DNA of 7,979 nucleotides. It comes from an uncultured Pseudomonadota bacterium (GTDB lineage: Bacteria; Pseudomonadota; Gammaproteobacteria; Burkholderiales; Thiobacillaceae). The position numbers and the translations under genes were made by a program. The stretch lies in the NCBI GenBank assembly GCA_903918705.1, contig CAIXFP010000099.1, positions 1 through 7,979 on the forward strand, in the 5' to 3' direction. The stretch's first letter is position 1. Each line of letters starts with the position of its first letter. Below are positions 6,690 through 7,979 of the stretch, in pieces. Under the pieces are notes generated by a model. That model was not told where the DNA came from. It did not search any database and saw only the letters and a program-made list of their open reading frames with translations.

Positions 6690-7444
6690 GGTTTGTCCTT
6701 GTCGAGCAGGGGGGCCAATGCGTCCAGGAGGATTTCGCCCAGTCGGTCCCCCGCGGCGTTTTCCCCTGGCGTTGTGTCGCCACGGCGGTAGAAGCCGTCG
6801 CGCAGTCCCGGCAGCACGTTCAGCCAGACCCGGCTACCGGCTTCTTCCAGCTTGCTTTTGAGTCGTTCGCGCCACCAGTAGCCCGCCGATGATTTGGGTT
6901 GCAGGATGATCAGGTTCAGCCGGGTTTGCCCTACGACGGGGTGATAGTCCGGTTCTTCACCCGGTTCCAGTTCCCGGTAGAGGAGGGGCCACATGAGTAG
7001 CGCGCCGGCCAGGCCTGGGACGTCGGGATGGCGGGATTGAAACTCGTGGGCGGCGCGCAGGGCCAGGGTGGCGCCGTGGCCGTCGGCGATGAGCAGGATG
7101 CGCTTGCCGGGATTGCGCCGCGCCACGGTTTCCAGCCAGTCGCCCATGTCTTGCGTGGGGATCTGCTCCCAACTGCTGGCCAGCCAGGGCAGGAAGTAGG
7201 GAGCGAATACGTCGCTGAGCCAGGTTTCCACGCCCCGGGAAGCCATGGTGGCTGCGGCTTTCTCCTCTTCCTCGCCGGGGCCGTACTGGCCGGTGAGCCA
7301 GAGCACCAGGAACTTACCCGGAGCCGCATGGCGTTGGCTGATGATTTCGCTGCCGGAGGCCAGGGTAATGGCCACCGGCTCGGCGCGCACGGCACCCGCC
7401 ATCAGCAGGACCAGCGGGAGCCAGGCGAGACGCGAGAAATTCAT
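6686..7444 (-). CDS. Secreted alpha/beta-hydrolase-like protein (DUF3530-like), function unknown
   Basis: A 252-residue protein with a clear signal peptide: MNFSRLAWLPLVLLMAGAVRA, with cleavage expected after Ala21. The mature part alternates hydrophobic strands and helices in the way of an alpha/beta-hydrolase: KFLVLWLTG (44-52), a helix with GEEEEKAAATMASRG, RILLIADGHGATLALRAA (115-132), GALLMWPLL (147-155), LNLIILQPKSS (176-186) and RVWLNVLPGLRDGF (205-218). At the usual nucleophile elbow (GxSxG) it reads ADGHGAT, so no serine nucleophile is apparent. From memory this resembles DUF3530-type proteins, which also have a degenerate elbow, but I cannot confirm family membership. The frame is open to 7684, but that part lies over the porin-like gene and would bury the signal peptide, so ATG7444 is chosen; no convincing ribosome site precedes it. 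The porin-like stop is 17 bases upstream and the thioredoxin-like gene overlaps downstream, so an operon is likely. Confidence 0.75.
   Translation of the reverse strand: MNFSRLAWLPLVLLMAGAVRAEPVAITLASGSEIISQRHAAPGKFLVLWLTGQYGPGEEEEKAAATMASRGVETWLSDVFAPYFLPWLASSWEQIPTQDMGDWLETVARRNPGKRILLIADGHGATLALRAAHEFQSRHPDVPGLAGALLMWPLLYRELEPGEEPDYHPVVGQTRLNLIILQPKSSAGYWWRERLKSKLEEAGSRVWLNVLPGLRDGFYRRGDTTPGENAAGDRLGEILLDALAPLLDKDKP
6696..6700 (-). promoter_or_regulatory. Ribosome binding site of the tlpA-like gene
   Basis: Read on the minus strand, AAGGA lies six bases before the ATG at 6689-6687, within the last codons of the upstream gene. It fixes the start of the thioredoxin-like gene and fits translational coupling through the ATGA overlap. 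Confidence 0.7.
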
Positions 7445-7461
7445 CCGGAACGGCTCATGGT

Positions 7462-7979
7462 TCAGAACACCCGGTCGTAACTGACGGTGAGCAGGCGGGC
7501 GTCGCCGTATTGCGGCTGGAAGCCTGGTCCGCTGCGGCCGTGCTGGTCGTCCAGCTGGATCTTCAGCGCGCTGCTGGTGTCCAGTTCGTAGCGCAGGGTG
7601 GCGGCCACGTTGTAATGGGCCTCCTTTTGCGTGGGGTCCTGGGTGATGGCGCGGTAGTTGGACCAGGTCAGCAGGGGTTGCCATTTGCCGAAGCGGCGGC
7701 CGACGGCGATGATTTCGGCCTGGTCCTTGAAGTCGTCGCCGGGGCGGTCGATGTAGATGTATTCGGTCTTCAGCAGCCAGTTGTCGCGGTCGACGTTGAA
7801 GGCCAGGCCGTAGATCCGCTGGCGCGCGGCATGGGCGTAGTCCGAGTCCATCTGGCTGGTGTCGTAGCTTTGCGTGGCATCGTTCCAGATTCCCGTGACG
7901 AAGCGCCGCCGGGTGTGGGACTGGATATAGACCAGGCGTGCATCCATCCAGTCGTTGCTGAGGGTGAGGTCGCCGCCCA
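7462..7979 (-). CDS. Outer-membrane porin-like beta-barrel protein, C-terminal part (5' end outside window)
   Basis: The last 171 codons of a gene that enters from the right edge (open from 7977 with no convincing start inside; the ATG at 7947 is internal). The protein alternates polar and aromatic/aliphatic residues in typical transmembrane beta-strand patterns, for example DARLVYIQSH, RIYGLAFNVD, WLLKTEYIYIDR, QPLLTWSNYR, EAHYNVAATLRYEL and ALKIQLDDQ. It ends LLTVSYDRVF, with a terminal Phe and alternating hydrophobics, the recognition signal for Bam-dependent outer-membrane insertion. This fits a porin-like or receptor-like barrel. The strand order with LRYELDTSSALKIQ near the end resembles porin-like proteins found near periplasmic binding proteins in beta- and gammaproteobacteria, but the substrate is unknown. 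It is the first visible gene of the minus-strand unit, 17 bases ahead of the hydrolase-like gene. Confidence 0.8.
   Translation of the reverse strand, partial: GGDLTLSNDWMDARLVYIQSHTRRRFVTGIWNDATQSYDTSQMDSDYAHAARQRIYGLAFNVDRDNWLLKTEYIYIDRPGDDFKDQAEIIAVGRRFGKWQPLLTWSNYRAITQDPTQKEAHYNVAATLRYELDTSSALKIQLDDQHGRSGPGFQPQYGDARLLTVSYDRVF

Noticed and set aside
5836..6783. 315-residue minus-strand open frame across the convergent gap
   Set aside because: It overlaps the aroA end and the tlpA-like gene in other frames, is rich in Arg/Pro/Gly with no recognisable motif, and both overlapped genes have clear family signatures.
7445..7684. Upstream extension of the hydrolase-like frame
   Set aside because: It overlaps the porin-like gene, is Arg/Pro/His-rich, and would put 80 residues ahead of a clear signal peptide.
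1..7979. CRISPR arrays, tRNA or rRNA genes, insertion sequences, phage genes
   Set aside because: Looked for on both strands by eye; no spaced direct repeats, cloverleaf-like segments, transposase motifs or phage-like proteins were found.

Overview
The window is a GC-rich (about two thirds G+C by eye), gene-dense chromosomal segment. Protein content and gene order suggest a betaproteobacterium, perhaps of the Rhodocyclales/Nitrosomonadales type. That placement is an inference from the serC-pheA-hisC-tyrA-aroA arrangement and the look of the proteins; no rRNA or other strong taxonomic marker is present.

Positions 3-5930, plus strand: a serine/aromatic amino-acid supraoperon. It opens with the C-terminal 97 codons of serC. 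A strong intrinsic-terminator-like hairpin follows (314-340), then a short ACT-domain phosphoglycerate dehydrogenase (serA-like, start 358), pheA (chorismate mutase/prephenate dehydratase), hisC (histidinol-phosphate/aromatic aminotransferase), tyrA (prephenate/arogenate dehydrogenase) and aroA (EPSP synthase). hisC/tyrA and tyrA/aroA each share an ATGA overlap. SerA and SerC act in serine synthesis. AroA makes the chorismate precursor, PheA and TyrA divide the chorismate-derived prephenate between phenylalanine and tyrosine, and the HisC-type enzyme can supply transamination for histidine and aromatic amino acids.

Positions 5931-6122: an intergenic stretch between convergent transcription units. 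It has several GC-rich inverted repeats, a doubtful 39-codon frame and no clear terminator. In many relatives cmk and rpsA follow aroA directly; here they do not.

Positions 6123-7979, minus strand: a second, envelope-directed unit read toward aroA. Its order is a 5'-truncated outer-membrane porin-like beta-barrel ending in Phe, a secreted alpha/beta-hydrolase-like protein without a recognisable serine nucleophile, and a TlpA/ResA-type thioredoxin with a WCPPC site. The last two overlap by ATGA. The joint role of these three is unknown to me.

Most of the window is ordinary housekeeping metabolism. The points worth a second look are the hairpin directly before serA, a serine at the EPSP synthase position that is normally Pro101 (E. 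coli numbering), the replaced catalytic-Glu segment of the SerA-like enzyme, and the unexplained porin/hydrolase-like/TlpA cluster.
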